Shown here: piece by piece, positions 62,758 to 64,000 of the stretch
How positions within the stretch are numbered: the first letter of the stretch is position 1
Layout: each line of letters starts with the position of its first letter
Translations under genes and position numbers: made by a program
Notes under the pieces: model-generated
What the model was told of the DNA's origin: nothing
The model's input: only the letters and a program-made list of their open reading frames with translations
Database searches by the model: none
NCBI GenBank assembly: GCA_002261195.1
Contig: MVBO01000028.1
Span: forward strand, 85,421 to 149,420
Reading direction: 5' to 3'
DNA from: Bifiguratus adelaidae
Taxonomy: Eukaryota > Mucoromycota > Endogonomycetes > Endogonales
Length of the DNA stretch: 64,000 nucleotides

Positions 62758-64000
62758 ATGGATATTCATCGGATGGATCTTCAGTCGGCTAGCACGTCTT
62801 CTTCGTCCTCCTCCCTCACCGCAGCTGCCGCGGCATCAACACTATCCTCGTGCTACGCCAGCGGATGTACGCAAACATGTAATCCGGCCTGCGCCTCAAA
62901 TGAGACATGCACTATGGGTCTGATGACTCTATGTGGTGTCTGTCCACCCATGTATTGTATACCCAATGCCCCCTCGACGATCTCGTCAAGCACCGCAGGT
63001 TCCGGAAATGATTCTTCGAGTTCGAGTTTGCTGCCTGGACTGGTAGGCGGTATCGGTGGCGTTACTGTATTGGCCATTGCAGGCTTCATCATATGGAGAG
63101 TGCGTAATAAGCGGAAAGCGAAAGGTGGTTACAAACCAGGAGGACTCGGAACCATGTCGGGATACGAGAATATGGGCTTTCCATACGATCGCCACGGCGG
63201 TCAAGGGGACAAGGATTGGGAGAAGGTGAGGGCGTGGTGTTCGATGAGAGAAGCGGTAGCTCACAAGCTTTGCAGTATTCACATGCTTCAAGGGTCAGTA
63301 TTCCTATTGCATTCATCCCTAACGATGGACGCAACTCAGCCCCTCAGAACCGGTCGTTCACGAGCGGCGCCCAGAACGAACGGATGTCCTACGCATTACG
63401 ATCCTCATCTGGCACGAACAGGCCACTTTCTCACTCGCAAGCTATGCTACATCCCCATTCCAGCTCTTCCGTCAATGTCAACCAACCCTATCCGACCTTG
63501 GGTCCCAAATCTGCGGGACTCAATCGACTATCCACTCGAAGCGAAAATCCGTTTGATGATGACGATGACGAAGAGGCTGTCGTTCGCACAGCCATTACAT
63601 TGCCAGTAACAGGGCAAGCCATTGTGCCGGTTGAGACAGGCTCATTTTCAAACGCGAACAACGATACACCGGGATCCGAAGCTGCCAAGACATTCCCTTC
63701 CTCCGGCGTCATGACCCCGTCGTCAGAATTGGCAGTAACAGAATCACGCGCTGCTCGATCAAATACCTCCATTGCTGCAACGCTGGGCTCAGCAAGAGCG
63801 GGTGAGGCGCCGCAAGTGCCAAAGCACGAATATCAGGGTACGAATCGAAACAGTGATGTCCTTAGCCATCGTCACTCCATAGCCTCAAGTGTCCCGCCGG
63901 TCTCTCCAGGCTTACCCACGCCGTCTCATCCACCTTCACAGGCGGTTCAGGTTCTTTGTGCGAAACCGACACTCGTTCGCGTTCAGGCAATCCGTGGTAG
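62758..64000 (+). CDS. OPY2: OPY2-like membrane anchor of the HOG/filamentation pathway (3' end beyond window)
   Basis: The ATG at 62758 starts a short Ser/Ala-rich extracellular head, then a Cys-rich module with eight Cys (CYASGCTQTCNPAC, CTMGLMTLCGVC, CIP) that fits the OPY2 N-terminal domain. A Ser-rich stretch and one membrane helix (LLPGLVGGIGGVTVLAIAGFIIW) follow, then a basic RVRNKRKAK stop-transfer. A 50-nt intron at 63226-63275 (GTGAGG...TTGCAG) joins DWEK to YSHASRVSIPIAFIPNDGR, resembling the cytosolic RVSxAYIPG motif of Opy2. The acidic, Ser-rich tail (NPFDDDDDEEAV) runs off the end. Opy2 recruits the Ste50-Ste11 module to the plasma membrane. No signal peptide is present, as expected for this family. 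Confidence 0.75.

Noticed and set aside
63200-63300. Frameshift in the OPY2-like gene
   Set aside because: A 50-nt GTGAGG-TTGCAG intron restores the frame exactly before the RVS motif.

Overview
The window is nuclear DNA from a filamentous or yeast-like fungus, most likely Dikarya. The evidence is spliceosomal introns (mostly about 45-60 nt, GT-AG with a minority GC-AG), a fungal AreA-type GATA factor, an OPY2-like HOG-pathway anchor, STE20/PAK, KAR5 and a GH55 glucanase. Genes are packed very tightly. Several neighbouring coding regions lie 3-50 bp apart and two convergent pairs have almost touching or overlapping coding ends. A compact genome such as those of some basidiomycete lineages would fit, but I cannot fix the taxon from sequence alone.

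Layout: 0.3-5.7 kb (-) FUSC/BRE4-like membrane protein; 6.3-8.0 kb (+) SAM methyltransferase; 8.1-10.1 kb (+) CCT7 chaperonin; 10.0-13.5 kb (-) STE20/PAK-like kinase with an in-frame stop; 13.8-15.3 kb (-) GT47 exostosin-like; 15.4-18.35 kb (-) MAK21/CEBPZ; 18.4-20.3 kb (-) 5'-truncated SLC26-STAS-cNMP transporter; 20.4-21.4 kb (+) acidic UBZ-like protein; 21.7-22.2 kb (-) prefoldin 6; 22.2-23.1 kb (+) IST3/RBMX2; 23.1-28.5 kb (+) tuberin TSC2; 28.7-30.3 kb (-) KAR5; 30.4-33.0 kb (+) TAF5; 33.8-36.1 kb (+) intronless GH55; 36.5-38.7 kb (-) GT8-GT64 fusion; 38.9-39.6 kb (-) small membrane protein; 39.8-43.0 kb (-) M1 aminopeptidase; 44.2-46.2 kb (+) two-finger GATA factor; 46.4-55.0 kb (-) a head-to-tail run SPC1, WDR53-like, PNS1, ZC3HC1-like, fumarate reductase-like, FES1; 55.0-57.5 kb (+) asparaginase-ankyrin; 57.5-58.1 kb (-) mitochondrial uL13; 58.2 kb (-) tRNA-Met; 59.4-61.7/62.0 kb (-) dipeptidyl peptidase III; 62.8 kb to the end (+) OPY2-like protein, cut by the window edge.

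Most genes are conserved housekeeping functions: protein folding (CCT7, prefoldin 6, FES1), secretion and glycosylation (SPC1, GT47, GT8-GT64), ribosome biogenesis (MAK21, uL13m), transcription and splicing (TAF5, GATA, IST3), and signalling (TSC2, STE20-like, OPY2-like). I see no transposons, CRISPR or viral genes. The most notable observations are signs of gene decay (a STE20-like kinase with a nonsense codon and an altered catalytic HRD motif; an SLC26 gene missing its N-terminal half), a 3-nt spacing between two same-strand genes that share a reading frame, divergent start codons only 24 and 36 bp apart, three GC-AG introns, and a GT8-GT64 glycosyltransferase fusion. Exon coordinates were derived by hand from splice motifs and reading-frame continuity. 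Family assignments are from recognised motifs, not database searches.
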